A stretch of DNA of 64,000 nt from an uncultured Prevotellaceae bacterium (GCA_902788605.1 CADAKX010000008.1:48142-112141); one strand, 5' to 3'. Positions 36,713 to 46,378 are shown, counted from the first letter of the stretch. The notes: generated by a model not told the origin, from the letters alone. Translations and numbers: made by a program.

Positions 36713-38752
36713 ATGAAATTTACAAAGATTTTAATGACTATGGCATTGACGTCAATGTCGCTCGCCGCATCGGCACAGGCCGAACTGCAGTCGGGCATCA
36801 ACCTGGGCGACCTCGATACATCGGTGCGCCCTGCCGACGACTTCTATGAATATGCTTGCGGTGGCTGGATGAAGAAGAATCCGCTGCCCGCTGCCTACTC
36901 ACGCTTCGGCTCGTTCGACCGTCTGGGTGAGGACAACAACAAGCGCATCAACGACATCCTCACTGAGCTGCTCAACAATACCTATGCCAAGGGTACCACC
37001 GAGCAGAAACTGTCCGACCTCTATAAACTGGCGATGGACTCCGTGCGCCGCGAGAAGGACGGCATACAGCCCGTGATGCCCCTCATCAAGAAGCTCGAGG
37101 GTGCTAAGACCATGAGTCAGCTCTTCGCCATTCAGCTGGAGATGGCTGCCTATGGCGATGCCGAGTTCTATCGTGCCGGACTGGGTGCCGACGAGAAGAA
37201 CGCCACGCAGAATATCCTCACCGTGGCCCAGGGCGGACTGACCCTCGGAATGAAGGATTATTATCTAGAGAACGATCCTGCAACAACCAAGATTCGCGAG
37301 GAGTATAAGAAGCACATTGTCAGGATGTTCCAACTCTTTGGTTTTAGTAAGGCTCAGGCCACTAAAAAGATGAAAAACATCTTCGCCCTGGAGCTCTCGC
37401 TGGCCAAGATTTCAAAGAGCCGCACCGAACTTCGCGACCCTCAGGCCAACTACAACAAGATGACCCTGAAAGAGTTCACAGCGAAGTATCCCAGTCTGAA
37501 ACTCGAGCAGGTGATGAACGCCCAGGGTCTGCAGAGCAAATACATGCAGGAACTCGTGGTGGGGCAGCCTGCCTTCATGGAGGGCGCCAACAAGATTGTG
37601 GCAGCCATGAAGCCCGCTCAGTATCGCGACGTGATGGAGTGGGGTGTCATCATGAGTGCTACTGGTTATCTGAACACTCAGGTTCGCGAGGCCAACTTCG
37701 AGTTCTTCGGCAAGGTTATGTCTGGTCGCAAGCAGGATCATCCCGCCTGGCGTCGTGCCACCAATCAGGTGGAGAGCTACATGGGTCAGGCCCTCGGCAA
37801 GATCTACGTCGACAAGCACTTCCCCGCAGCAGCCAAGGAGCGCATGACCAAGTTGATTAAGAACCTCCAGATTGCCCTTGGCGAGCGCATCGCTGCCCAG
37901 GACTGGATGTCCGACTCTACCAAGGTGAACGCCCTCCTGAAACTCAACTCCTTCTATGTCAAGGTGGGTTATCCCGACAAGTGGATTGATATGACCAAAC
38001 TCGCCATCGACCCCGCAAAGAGCTACTATGAGAACGTAAAGGCCTGCCAGAAGTTCTGGAACGACTACGAGATCGACCACATGGCCGGCAAACCCGTGGA
38101 TGTCGACGACTGGTATATGAATCCACAGACCGTGAATGCCTATTACAACCCCACCACCAACGAGATCTGCTTTCCTGCCGGTATCCTTCAGGTGCCATTT
38201 TTTGATATGACGGCCGACGATGCTTTCAACTATGGAGCCATCGGTGTGGTGATTGGCCACGAGATGACTCACGGCTTCGATGATCAGGGTCGCCAGTTCG
38301 ACAAGGACGGCAATATGCACGACTGGTGGGCTGCTTCTGACGGCGATCAGTTCAAGGCCCGTACCGACAAATATGCCGACTTCTTCTCGGCCATCAAGGT
38401 GTTGCCAGACCTCAACGCCAACGGCCGACTGACACTGGGCGAGAACCTCGCTGACCACGGTGGACTGATGGTGGCCTACGCTGCCTTCAAGAACGCCACG
38501 AAAAACAAATCTCTGCCTGTCATCGACGGACTCACCCCCGACCAACGTTTCTTCCTGGCCTATGCAGGTGTGTGGGCTGGTAATATCACCGAGGCTGAGA
38601 TTCGCAACCGCACCAAAAGTGACCCTCACTCTCTGGGTCGCTGGCGCGTCAATGGTGCTCTGCCCCACATCGATGCCTGGTATGAGGCATTCGGCGTGAA
38701 AGAGGGTGACAAGATGTTCATCCCCAAGGATCAGCGTCTGCCACTCTGGTAA
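36713..38752 (+). CDS. pepO: M13-family zinc metallopeptidase (PepO-like)
   Basis: A 679-residue secreted endopeptidase related to neprilysin. The signal peptide (MKFTKILMTMALTSMSLAASAQA) has no lipobox Cys, so a periplasmic or surface location is likely. The N-terminal M13 helical domain begins VRPADDFYEYACGGWMKKNPLP. The active site is HEMTH (His516, Glu517, His520) in VIGHEMTHGFDDQGRQFD, with the third zinc ligand region GENLADHGGLMVAY, and the C-terminus FRVKEGD-like (FGVKEGDKMFIP) is usual. Many Bacteroidetes carry one; it acts on peptides. A terminator follows at 38832. Confidence 0.95.
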   Translation: MKFTKILMTMALTSMSLAASAQAELQSGINLGDLDTSVRPADDFYEYACGGWMKKNPLPAAYSRFGSFDRLGEDNNKRINDILTELLNNTYAKGTTEQKLSDLYKLAMDSVRREKDGIQPVMPLIKKLEGAKTMSQLFAIQLEMAAYGDAEFYRAGLGADEKNATQNILTVAQGGLTLGMKDYYLENDPATTKIREEYKKHIVRMFQLFGFSKAQATKKMKNIFALELSLAKISKSRTELRDPQANYNKMTLKEFTAKYPSLKLEQVMNAQGLQSKYMQELVVGQPAFMEGANKIVAAMKPAQYRDVMEWGVIMSATGYLNTQVREANFEFFGKVMSGRKQDHPAWRRATNQVESYMGQALGKIYVDKHFPAAAKERMTKLIKNLQIALGERIAAQDWMSDSTKVNALLKLNSFYVKVGYPDKWIDMTKLAIDPAKSYYENVKACQKFWNDYEIDHMAGKPVDVDDWYMNPQTVNAYYNPTTNEICFPAGILQVPFFDMTADDAFNYGAIGVVIGHEMTHGFDDQGRQFDKDGNMHDWWAASDGDQFKARTDKYADFFSAIKVLPDLNANGRLTLGENLADHGGLMVAYAAFKNATKNKSLPVIDGLTPDQRFFLAYAGVWAGNITEAEIRNRTKSDPHSLGRWRVNGALPHIDAWYEAFGVKEGDKMFIPKDQRLPLW

Positions 38753-38784
38753 TCCGTTAATATCCTCAGGTACTCAGGTATCCT

Positions 38785-38819
38785 CGTACCTCGCACCTCG
38801 TACCTCGTACCTCGTACCC
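38785..38819. repeat. Five tandem CGTACCT heptamers
   Basis: CGTACCT occurs five times in a row with two single-base changes (CGCACCT, CGTACCC). Non-coding, between the pepO stop and the terminator. Confidence 0.8.
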
Positions 38820-38831
38820 CCGAAAATTAAT

Positions 38832-38882
38832 CCCGCAAGCAAGGTTGTTGCCCCAAAACCCTTGCTTGCGGGCTTCTTTTTT
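38832..38882 (+). terminator. Rho-independent terminator after pepO
   Basis: CCCGCAAGCAAGG (38832-38844) pairs perfectly with CCTTGCTTGCGGG (38860-38872), followed by CTTCTTTTTT. The 13 bp stem is strong. Confidence 0.92.
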
Positions 38883-38920
38883 GGAAATTTTTCTTTCCAT
38901 GAAAGTTTTTTATTTGAAAA

Positions 38921-38952
38921 TTTGTGAATTTCATAAACAATTCGTATCTTTG
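38921..38952 (+). promoter_or_regulatory. Promoter for the kinase/AAA+/FHA/PP2C operon
   Basis: TTTG (38921-38924) and TAtcTTTG (38945-38952) with a 20 bp spacer, 31 bp before the zinc-ribbon gene. No other clear promoter was seen before 47751, so it likely serves the whole operon. Confidence 0.75.
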
Positions 38953-38983
38953 CAGCATAAAATTTATCAATGATTAACCGAAA

Positions 38984-39907
38984 ATGACAGAAGAAAGAAG
39001 CGCACAATCAGACCAGATACTAAGAGGACCGGAGCGCCAGATGCAGCCGGAGCAACCCATGATGCAGCAGCAAATGCAGATGCAGGGTAACTCGGCCGAT
39101 GGCATCGTATGCCCCAAGTGTGGCACCGTCAATGAGCCTGAAGCGCAGTTTTGTGCCTCGTGTGGCGAGCCCCTCCATATGGCCATCTGTCCCAATTGTG
39201 GAAGCGAGATAGACCCCGATGCAGATTTCTGCGAAGTGTGTCACCATTATATTCGTCAGGACGTTTGCTCTTTCTGTGGAGCCGACTTCGGACCCTACGA
39301 CGGCTATTGTCCTCAGTGCGGTATGCCCCGCGGCGGCATCGTGTGCCCAGCATGCCACACCCTCAACGACTTCTCGTTCTGTAAGCAGTGTGGCCAGCCC
39401 CTGACAGCCGAGGCCAAGAGCATTCTGGCTGAGATGCGTGAGTTGCCGGAATACAAAGAGTTGATGGCGCTGTCGCAGGAGTACAACGAGTTGCAGATGC
39501 AGCTGCCCTATGAGACAGAACAGGACAAGCGTCGCGGCGACGACCTGCACGCCTTGCGTGAGCGTGTGCTGAGACTGCTGGCCGAGGATGATGGTGACGA
39601 GTTCCCGGAGATTCCCGCGCCCCACAAGCAGCGCGTCACCAAGGAAGAGCTCCACGAGGCCAAGCAACGCAAACTGGATCAGTTGGCCGAGTTGCTCTCC
39701 CGCATGTCTATACCCCCGCAACCCTCTCCCGCTAAGGTCAGAAACTTCGCAATGGCTCAGAAGCCTGCAGGTGTACGTCTGGCTTGGAAATGTAACTATA
39801 AGAACGCACTCCATTCCAGTCCCTGTGGATGCGCCAAGCCCCAGATGGGAGGCACTTGGGTGATTTTGGGACATAATTCTAAGCAGGAAATCAAGGACGA
39901 TAAATAA
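38984..39907 (+). CDS. Multi-zinc-ribbon protein, first gene of the phospho-signalling operon
   Basis: A 307-residue cytoplasmic protein. After a Gln/Met-rich start (about residues 15-36) four zinc ribbons follow: CPKCGT...CASCG, CPNCGS...CEVCH, CSFCGA...CPQCG and CPACHT...CKQCG (about residues 42-142). The middle is charged and helical (about 143-260). The C-terminus has another Cys group (KCNYKN...SPCGCAKPQMGGTW). The ribbons are spaced like those in many protein-protein adaptor proteins. The stop overlaps the kinase start by one base. The same type of zinc ribbon occurs at the N-terminus of the AAA+ and FHA proteins downstream, so this may be a scaffold of the same complex. I know no named family. 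Confidence 0.82.
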   Translation: MTEERSAQSDQILRGPERQMQPEQPMMQQQMQMQGNSADGIVCPKCGTVNEPEAQFCASCGEPLHMAICPNCGSEIDPDADFCEVCHHYIRQDVCSFCGADFGPYDGYCPQCGMPRGGIVCPACHTLNDFSFCKQCGQPLTAEAKSILAEMRELPEYKELMALSQEYNELQMQLPYETEQDKRRGDDLHALRERVLRLLAEDDGDEFPEIPAPHKQRVTKEELHEAKQRKLDQLAELLSRMSIPPQPSPAKVRNFAMAQKPAGVRLAWKCNYKNALHSSPCGCAKPQMGGTWVILGHNSKQEIKDDK

Positions 39908-42900
39908 TGGCAGACGATCTCGATAAGACAACAGTGATGGATGGCGAGAAAACCACTGTCATGGATGGTGAGCGCACTACCGTGATGGATGGTGAGCGCA
40001 CTACCGTGATGGATGGCGAACGTACCACCGTGATGGATGGCGAACGTACCACCGTGATGGATGGCGAACGTACCACCGTGATGGATGGCGAACGTACCAC
40101 CGTGATGGATGGTGACAAGACCACCGTAATGGATGGTGAACGTACCTCCGTGATGAATGGTGACAGAACGATGGCCTATGGAGACAACTCGATGGAGACC
40201 ACCATGCGTCCTGACAGCGATATGGGTGATGCCACTTCGGTAGGCCCTGTCAACAATATATTCAACCTTCGAGGCGTAGAATACGAACAGGAGTCTGTAC
40301 TCAGCGAGAACACTGGTGAGGCTCAGGTCTATCTGGTCAAGAAGGACGGTAAGGAGTTTGTGCTCAAGCTCTACTATCCCAACTTCGATATCAATAAGAA
40401 ACTCCTGCAGGTAGTCCGCGCGTTCGACTTCGAGATGATTGTCAACCTCATCGACTACGGCAAGACCTATGTTGATGGTAAGAACCGTCAGTACGAGCTG
40501 ATGGAGTATCTCAGGGGCGGCACGCTGAAGGATGTCAAGTTGAATGGCAACTTCAACCGCTTCCGCCGTCTGGCCCTTCAGGCAGCTGCTGCGTTGGCCT
40601 ACTGCCATAAGAGTTACGTGTTGCACAAGGACGTCAAGCCCACCAACTATTTCTTCCGCGATGAAGACCAGAAGGAACTGGTATTGGGCGACTTCGGTAT
40701 ATCGTCTCTGCAGGACGCTCCTGGTAAGTCATTCCGTACCACTCAGGCTCGTACGCCTATCTATGCGGCACCTGAGATGTACACCGATGTGATCGACGGC
40801 GTGGTCGAGATTACCTATGCCGCCGACTTCTATTCATTGGGTATGACGCTGTTTGCACTCTGGTTGGGCGAGAGCCCCATGAGTACCAACGAGCGTACCA
40901 TGATGAAACAGAAGAACGAGGGTCGTCTGCCTCGCCTGAATGAGCTGCCCGACAGGGTCAAGCAAATCGTTCAGGGTCTGACTTCAGTTAATCAGCAAAC
41001 TCGTTGGGGATACGATGAGGTGGAGCGTTGGTTCAAGGGCGAAGAGGTGGCTGTCGATATCTCGTCACCCTTCTTGCGTTATAAGAGCTTCGTGGTCGAC
41101 CCCGAGCGTAACTTGATTGCTGAGAACGTACATGAATTGGTGCCCCTGCTGCTGGACAACGAGCAGTTGGGTATGAACTACCTCTATAACGGACGTATCA
41201 CCTCGTGGCTGGAGCAAAGTGGTAACGTCAAGATGGCGGCCATCGTCAAGGATATCGTTCAGAACAAGTATCCTAAAGACCAGTACGCAGGCTTGCATGC
41301 CAGCTGCTATGCGATGGAGCCCACGATGAACTATCGCGACGTGAGCAACGAGGAGTGCGAGGACGTGATGGCCATCGCGATGTCGCTGCTCACCTATCAG
41401 GAGAAGTACGCCATTATGCTGACCAATCCCAACGACTCGCTGTTCCTGTATCTCGAGGCACGTGGCATTGGCAATGTGAACCGTCTGCGTCAGTACTTCG
41501 ATGGCGCGCTCGACACGAAGGTCGCTGTACTCAGGATGATCTATGAGTTGGACGCCAACATCCCATTCCTGGCGCATCTGCCCTCAATGTCGGTCGAGGA
41601 GATCGTTCATTCGTTCGGTCACGAGCAGGTGAGAGAAGACGATTGGCAAGCCTTGTGTGACGGACGACTTCTGTCATGGCTCTATTCTCACGAAGACATG
41701 ACCATCTGCGAGAAGGTTCGTGTGATTACCGAGAAACAGCCGTTCTCAATGTCTTTGGCCTATAAGGTACTCTATTCTATCGAGCCCTTTGCAGCCTTCG
41801 ACCTCGACGAGGCAACGACACCCGAGAAGATCGGTGCCTTGCTGTCTCATGAGTTGATCAAGTGTCAGCGCAAGTCGGAAGAGGAGTTGGCTGAGTTGAT
41901 GGTGGAATATACCGACCCCAACGGCCGCTTCTGCTTCTATGCACGTCAGTATGGCTGGACGGAGCTGGTCAACGAGGCTGCACGCTGCTTCGATCTCATG
42001 TCTGAAGAGAACCGCGAGCGACTGGGTGCCTACGACCTGCATACTGCCCTCTATCGTTTCTGCTGTATCCTGGGCACGAAGCCTGTCTATTACCTTCAGA
42101 ACGGTACGATGCTCTCGGACGGACGCAACCTGGATTCAAAGAAGATGCCGCAGATACGTACGGAGATGCGCAACGGTGCATTGACGCAATGGATGTCGGT
42201 GTTCTATCATGAAGACCCCTCGAAGTTCTTCGATGAGGACTATAGTTACGAGCAGGAGTTGGCCGAATGGGTGAAGGCTCTTGGTGAACTCGACCCCCAG
42301 CAGAACTACTTCCGCCGTTACAAGAAAGCTATTACAGAGACCGAAGACCGCATCAATCAGGTGCGTCTGGAATGGCGTTCAGCCCACTATCGTGAGGAGA
42401 TCTGCCGCATGTCATTCTTTATACTGAGTGGCCTGTGGTCGTTGCTCGTGCTTATCATCGGATTGGATGATCGTACCTATATCTTCCGTCATCACCTCAT
42501 GTGCATCATCCTGCCTTTGGGTGGTATGACGGGTGTCATCGTGGCTGCGCGTTCATATTTCAAGGGTATTGGCGCATTCTTCTCGCTGATTATCGGTGGA
42601 GTGGGACTGTTGACGGCCTATGGACCATATTATGCTTTGAACTATGTCAATAGCCATTATCCAGCTTGGTTCCATGCTGCTGTGCTGGGCATCACGGCCA
42701 TCTATGTGGCTGTTGCAAAACTCACGGACTTCAGTCGTGACCAGAAACTCGACAAGAAGTTTGTGACCGAAGCATTGGCTCATCAGGACATCAAGACCAC
42801 GTTGTTGGAGCCCCTGTATTTTGCCTTCAAGACGAAGTCACAACGCTATAAAGCCACACATTTCAGTGTGCTCGACGAGATAGAAGACCATATCAACTCA

Positions 42901-43008
42901 CTTTCAGGCGAATCAGTAATACACTATATCCTGTGGACATTGCTGGCTCTCGTCATGATAATCGAGTTGTGTCTGTTCAGTCCTCTCGTCATTGGCTGGA
43001 AACCTTAA
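39907..43008 (+). CDS. Membrane Ser/Thr kinase-like protein with N-terminal TTVMDGE repeats
   Basis: A 1033-residue protein in three parts. Residues 8-87 are ten 8-residue repeats of TTVMDGE plus R/K. A protein kinase domain follows (about 115-380): Lys154 in FVLKLYY, catalytic Asp in HKDVKP (His240), DFG at about 262-264, APE in YAAPEMY. The middle (about 390-800) is alpha-helical and contains a duplicated unit (near residues 425-475 and 583-635, NGRITSWL and DGRLLSWL). The C-terminus has about five membrane helices from residue 835. The kinase probably faces the cytoplasm. The Thr pairs of the repeats are natural phosphorylation sites. It overlaps the upstream gene by one base and precedes the AAA+ gene by 19 bp. 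Confidence 0.88.
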   Translation: MADDLDKTTVMDGEKTTVMDGERTTVMDGERTTVMDGERTTVMDGERTTVMDGERTTVMDGERTTVMDGDKTTVMDGERTSVMNGDRTMAYGDNSMETTMRPDSDMGDATSVGPVNNIFNLRGVEYEQESVLSENTGEAQVYLVKKDGKEFVLKLYYPNFDINKKLLQVVRAFDFEMIVNLIDYGKTYVDGKNRQYELMEYLRGGTLKDVKLNGNFNRFRRLALQAAAALAYCHKSYVLHKDVKPTNYFFRDEDQKELVLGDFGISSLQDAPGKSFRTTQARTPIYAAPEMYTDVIDGVVEITYAADFYSLGMTLFALWLGESPMSTNERTMMKQKNEGRLPRLNELPDRVKQIVQGLTSVNQQTRWGYDEVERWFKGEEVAVDISSPFLRYKSFVVDPERNLIAENVHELVPLLLDNEQLGMNYLYNGRITSWLEQSGNVKMAAIVKDIVQNKYPKDQYAGLHASCYAMEPTMNYRDVSNEECEDVMAIAMSLLTYQEKYAIMLTNPNDSLFLYLEARGIGNVNRLRQYFDGALDTKVAVLRMIYELDANIPFLAHLPSMSVEEIVHSFGHEQVREDDWQALCDGRLLSWLYSHEDMTICEKVRVITEKQPFSMSLAYKVLYSIEPFAAFDLDEATTPEKIGALLSHELIKCQRKSEEELAELMVEYTDPNGRFCFYARQYGWTELVNEAARCFDLMSEENRERLGAYDLHTALYRFCCILGTKPVYYLQNGTMLSDGRNLDSKKMPQIRTEMRNGALTQWMSVFYHEDPSKFFDEDYSYEQELAEWVKALGELDPQQNYFRRYKKAITETEDRINQVRLEWRSAHYREEICRMSFFILSGLWSLLVLIIGLDDRTYIFRHHLMCIILPLGGMTGVIVAARSYFKGIGAFFSLIIGGVGLLTAYGPYYALNYVNSHYPAWFHAAVLGITAIYVAVAKLTDFSRDQKLDKKFVTEALAHQDIKTTLLEPLYFAFKTKSQRYKATHFSVLDEIEDHINSLSGESVIHYILWTLLALVMIIELCLFSPLVIGWKP
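39928..40167 (+). repeat. Ten tandem 24-bp units coding TTVMDGE(R/K)
   Basis: 240 bp of in-frame 24 bp repeats at the 5' end of the kinase gene. Units 5, 6 and 7 are identical in DNA. The last unit codes TSVMNGDR. Near-identity suggests recent copying and possible variation in copy number between strains. Confidence 0.95.
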
Positions 43009-43027
43009 TAATTGTTGATTGTGAAAG

Positions 43028-46000
43028 ATGATTTGCGAAATTTGTCATAAGGAAAATAGGAACAACGCCAAGTTCTGTAAATGGTGCGGACAGCCCCTGG
43101 TATCGCAGCATGTACTCGACAAGTTAGTTGGCTTGAAGGATGTGAAGAGCCAGCTCAAGACTATTGTCGACACCTATGCTTATCTGCGCACACGCAAGGA
43201 CATTTCCACCATTCGCCTTTCTGTCAACGCCATCATTGTGGGCGAGACAGGTACGGGCAAGACGGCCTTGGCTGAAATCATTCGTGACTATTTCTATCAG
43301 CATAAGATACTTGAAAAGCCCAAGCTGACAATGGTTGACGCTGTGGACTATCAGCGCTTTGTTGATCAGTGGGACGAGAATATCAAGAAGGCGCGTAATG
43401 GCATCCTCTTCTTCGATAATGTCCAGAAGTTGTTGCCAGACAAGTATTCTAACCAGGTGAATCCGCTCGATAAACTGTTTGTCGAGATGGATAAGTGGGA
43501 GGGTAATCCCATCGTGGTGCTGGCTGGTTTGCCCAAGGGCTTCGAGGAGTTCTTGGAGAACAACCCCGCCGTGAAGAACCGCTTCAAGTATATGTTCCAT
43601 CTGCCCACGCCCAACTTCCAGGAGTTGTGTGATATTGCCAAGTTGCAGTTGCGAACGAAATACAGCCTGACCACCTTCTCAGAGGAGGCCGACAAGCAGT
43701 TGGCACGCTTCTTCAAGTATCAGATAAAGATCAAGGACGAGACCTTCGGTAACGCCCACCTGGCCATGAAGACGGCCGAGGATATCTTCACCTCTTTTAT
43801 TAGTAGGGGCTCTCAGAATCCTATTGTTGAGCGTGACGATATCAAGGGTTATGTGCCTGAGGAAAGGACGCTCGACCAGATACTCAGCGACCTCGACACG
43901 TTTATCGGTATGACCGATGTGAAGCAGGCCGTTCGCGAGATGGCTTACTCCGTCCAGAACGATATGCAGCGTGCAGAGCGCGGTCTGGGCGAGTTCCAGA
44001 AGATGTCTATGCACATTGTGCTCACGGGTAATCCTGGTACAGGTAAGACCACCATTGCCCGTAAGCTTGGTGAAATCCTTGCAGCCATTGGCTATCTGGA
44101 CTCAGGTCATGTGGTCGAGGTAGACCGTTCTAAGATGGTTTCGCCCTATCAGGGAGAGACACCAAAGTTGGTCAACCAGTTGTGTGACAAGGCTATGGGT
44201 GGTATCCTTTTCGTCGATGAGGCCTATACCCTGGCACCTGTCAGTCAGGCTGGCGACCGTGATGCTCAGGGCGCACAAGCTCTGGAGACGCTGATGAAGC
44301 GTATGGAGGATGATAGAGGTAAGTTTGTGGTGATTGCTGCAGGCTACCGCATGGAGATGGACAACCTCTTCCGCATCAATCCCGGTATGCGCAGCCGTTT
44401 CAACTATTTCCTGAATCTCGAAGACTACACGCCCGACGAACTGTTCCAGATTCTTCAGGTGTTTGCCAGTGGCAAGAAATATAAGTTCAAGGAAGATGCA
44501 GAGGCGTTGGTACGTCGTCAGATCAAAGAGATGTACGACCTGCGCGATAAGGATTTCGCCAACGGACGTAGCATGCGTTCGCTGTTCGATGAGATGTGTA
44601 AGCGTCAGGCTCGCAGATTGCAGACGGGAGACACCTCTCAGATGAGCAACGACGAACTGATGACTTTCAATGTGGAGGATATCCCATACGAGGCACCTCA
44701 GGCTGTGGACTATACCGAGTGCCTGAAGAAGTTCGACGGCATGGTGGGCTTGGATTCCGTCAAGCGCGAAGTCTCCAACCTGGCTGCGTTCCTGACGCTG
44801 CAGGTGAAGCGTGGCGAAACCAACACCTTCCAAGGCAAGCATTACGTCTTTACGGGTAATCCTGGTACTGGTAAGACTACCGTAGCCCGTATCATGGCAG
44901 ATGTCTTCAAGACCTTGGGTGTGCTGTCTCGTGGCCAGTTGGTTGAGGCCGACCGTTCTAAGCTCGTGGCAGGTTTCGCCGGACAGACCGCTATCAAGAC
45001 CAATCAGCTGATTGACTCGGCAATGGGCGGTGTGCTTTTCATTGATGAGGCCTACACCTTGAAGTCAGGCGACAACGATACCTTTGGTTCCGAAGCCATC
45101 GACACACTTCTCAAGCGATTGGAGGACGACCGTGGTAAGTTCATCTGTATTGTTGCTGGCTATACCGACAACATGCACGACTTCATCGATTCGAACCCCG
45201 GATTGAAGAGCCGATTTACTCAGACCATTCATTTCGAAGACTATACCGCCGACGAGTTGACGCAGATATTCGTCAATATGTCAGAGGCCAAGAACTTCGT
45301 CATCGACGACGAAATGCGTACTGCCGTACACCGCCTGTTTGAGCAGCTCTATCTACGTCGCGACAAGAACTTCGGTAATGCCCGTGAGGCTCGCCGCATC
45401 TTCGACCAGACGGTAGAGCGTCAGAGTCAGCGACTGGTGAAGCAGATGAACCAGCCTGGTGTCTCTGTCTGCGACGATGATGCCGATGGCTTCCAGTTAG
45501 ACGACATGTATCGCTTCACGGTGGAAGACCTGCCTTCAGCACAGGGATCCGCAGGGCCCACACGTTCACTCGACGAGGTACTCAACGAACTCGAAGATTT
45601 CATTGGCATGCGCTCTGTCAAGAATGCCATCCGCCGTCTGGCCGTACAAAGCATGTTTATCAAGCAGCGTGCTGCTATGGGAGCGGGTAGTGTTCAGCAG
45701 ATGAGCATGAACTTCATCCTGACAGGTAACCCCGGTACGGGTAAGACCTCTATTGCCCGCAAGATGGGTGAGGTGCTCCAGGCCATCGAGGTGCTGCCTA
45801 CAGCCAACGTTGTGGAGGCCAGTCGTGCCACGTTGATTGGCAAATACATGGGTGAGACGCCAAAGATTGTCAATGCGATGTGCGACAAGGCAATGGGTGG
45901 CATCCTGTTTATCGATGAAGCCTACACCCTGTCTGACCAGAATGACCAGTATGGCAAGGAAGCCATCGACACGCTGATGAAGCGCATGGAGGACGACCGC

Positions 46001-46378
46001 GGTAAGTTCGTGGTTATCGCTGCCGGCTATCAGGATAAGATGGAAGAGTTCCTCACCATGAATGCCGGACTGGCCAGTCGCTTTACCCACAAGCTTCATA
46101 TTGAGGATTACAATGAGGACGAGCTGCTGGCTATCTTCAAGAAAATGGCCGAGAAAGAGCAGTATGTCCTGTCGCCTACGGCAGAGTTCAGAGCGCTCGA
46201 TGTTATCTGTAAGATGTTGAGCAAGAAGGACGAGACCTTCGGCAATGCTCGCGAGATTAGAAACATGCTCGATGAAACCATCCAGCAGTTGTCTGTCCGC
46301 GTGGCCGAGCTGCCACCCGATCAGGTGACGAAAGAAACATATCAGTTAATACTTCCAGAAGATATTAAAGAAAGATGA
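43028..46378 (+). CDS. Four-module AAA+ ATPase with N-terminal zinc ribbon (CbxX/SpoVK-like)
   Basis: A 1116-residue cytoplasmic protein. An N-terminal zinc ribbon (Cys3, 6, 17, 20) is followed by four AAA+ modules. Module 1: Walker A GETGTGKT (72-79), Walker B degenerate, LFFDN (about 127-131). Modules 2-4 each have GNPGTGKT (about 334-341, 610-617, 900-907) and Walker B with DEA (LFVDEAYTL or LFIDEAYTL near 394, 670 and 960), with sensor/Arg finger regions RSRF, KSRF and ASRF. These are CbxX/CfqX-type AAA+, related to rubisco activase CbbX and type VII secretion EccA. Module 1 likely binds but does not hydrolyse ATP. It overlaps the FHA gene by 4 bp. Confidence 0.9.
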   Translation: MICEICHKENRNNAKFCKWCGQPLVSQHVLDKLVGLKDVKSQLKTIVDTYAYLRTRKDISTIRLSVNAIIVGETGTGKTALAEIIRDYFYQHKILEKPKLTMVDAVDYQRFVDQWDENIKKARNGILFFDNVQKLLPDKYSNQVNPLDKLFVEMDKWEGNPIVVLAGLPKGFEEFLENNPAVKNRFKYMFHLPTPNFQELCDIAKLQLRTKYSLTTFSEEADKQLARFFKYQIKIKDETFGNAHLAMKTAEDIFTSFISRGSQNPIVERDDIKGYVPEERTLDQILSDLDTFIGMTDVKQAVREMAYSVQNDMQRAERGLGEFQKMSMHIVLTGNPGTGKTTIARKLGEILAAIGYLDSGHVVEVDRSKMVSPYQGETPKLVNQLCDKAMGGILFVDEAYTLAPVSQAGDRDAQGAQALETLMKRMEDDRGKFVVIAAGYRMEMDNLFRINPGMRSRFNYFLNLEDYTPDELFQILQVFASGKKYKFKEDAEALVRRQIKEMYDLRDKDFANGRSMRSLFDEMCKRQARRLQTGDTSQMSNDELMTFNVEDIPYEAPQAVDYTECLKKFDGMVGLDSVKREVSNLAAFLTLQVKRGETNTFQGKHYVFTGNPGTGKTTVARIMADVFKTLGVLSRGQLVEADRSKLVAGFAGQTAIKTNQLIDSAMGGVLFIDEAYTLKSGDNDTFGSEAIDTLLKRLEDDRGKFICIVAGYTDNMHDFIDSNPGLKSRFTQTIHFEDYTADELTQIFVNMSEAKNFVIDDEMRTAVHRLFEQLYLRRDKNFGNAREARRIFDQTVERQSQRLVKQMNQPGVSVCDDDADGFQLDDMYRFTVEDLPSAQGSAGPTRSLDEVLNELEDFIGMRSVKNAIRRLAVQSMFIKQRAAMGAGSVQQMSMNFILTGNPGTGKTSIARKMGEVLQAIEVLPTANVVEASRATLIGKYMGETPKIVNAMCDKAMGGILFIDEAYTLSDQNDQYGKEAIDTLMKRMEDDRGKFVVIAAGYQDKMEEFLTMNAGLASRFTHKLHIEDYNEDELLAIFKKMAEKEQYVLSPTAEFRALDVICKMLSKKDETFGNAREIRNMLDETIQQLSVRVAELPPDQVTKETYQLILPEDIKER

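Noticed and set aside
37412-38668. A 418-codon minus-strand frame opposite the M13 peptidase
   Set aside because: It comes from codon bias of the real gene; His/Val/Gly-rich with no recognisable motif.
39928-40167. CRISPR-like array suggested by regular 24-bp repeats
   Set aside because: There are no spacers; the repeats are continuous, in frame and code TTVMDGE inside the kinase gene.
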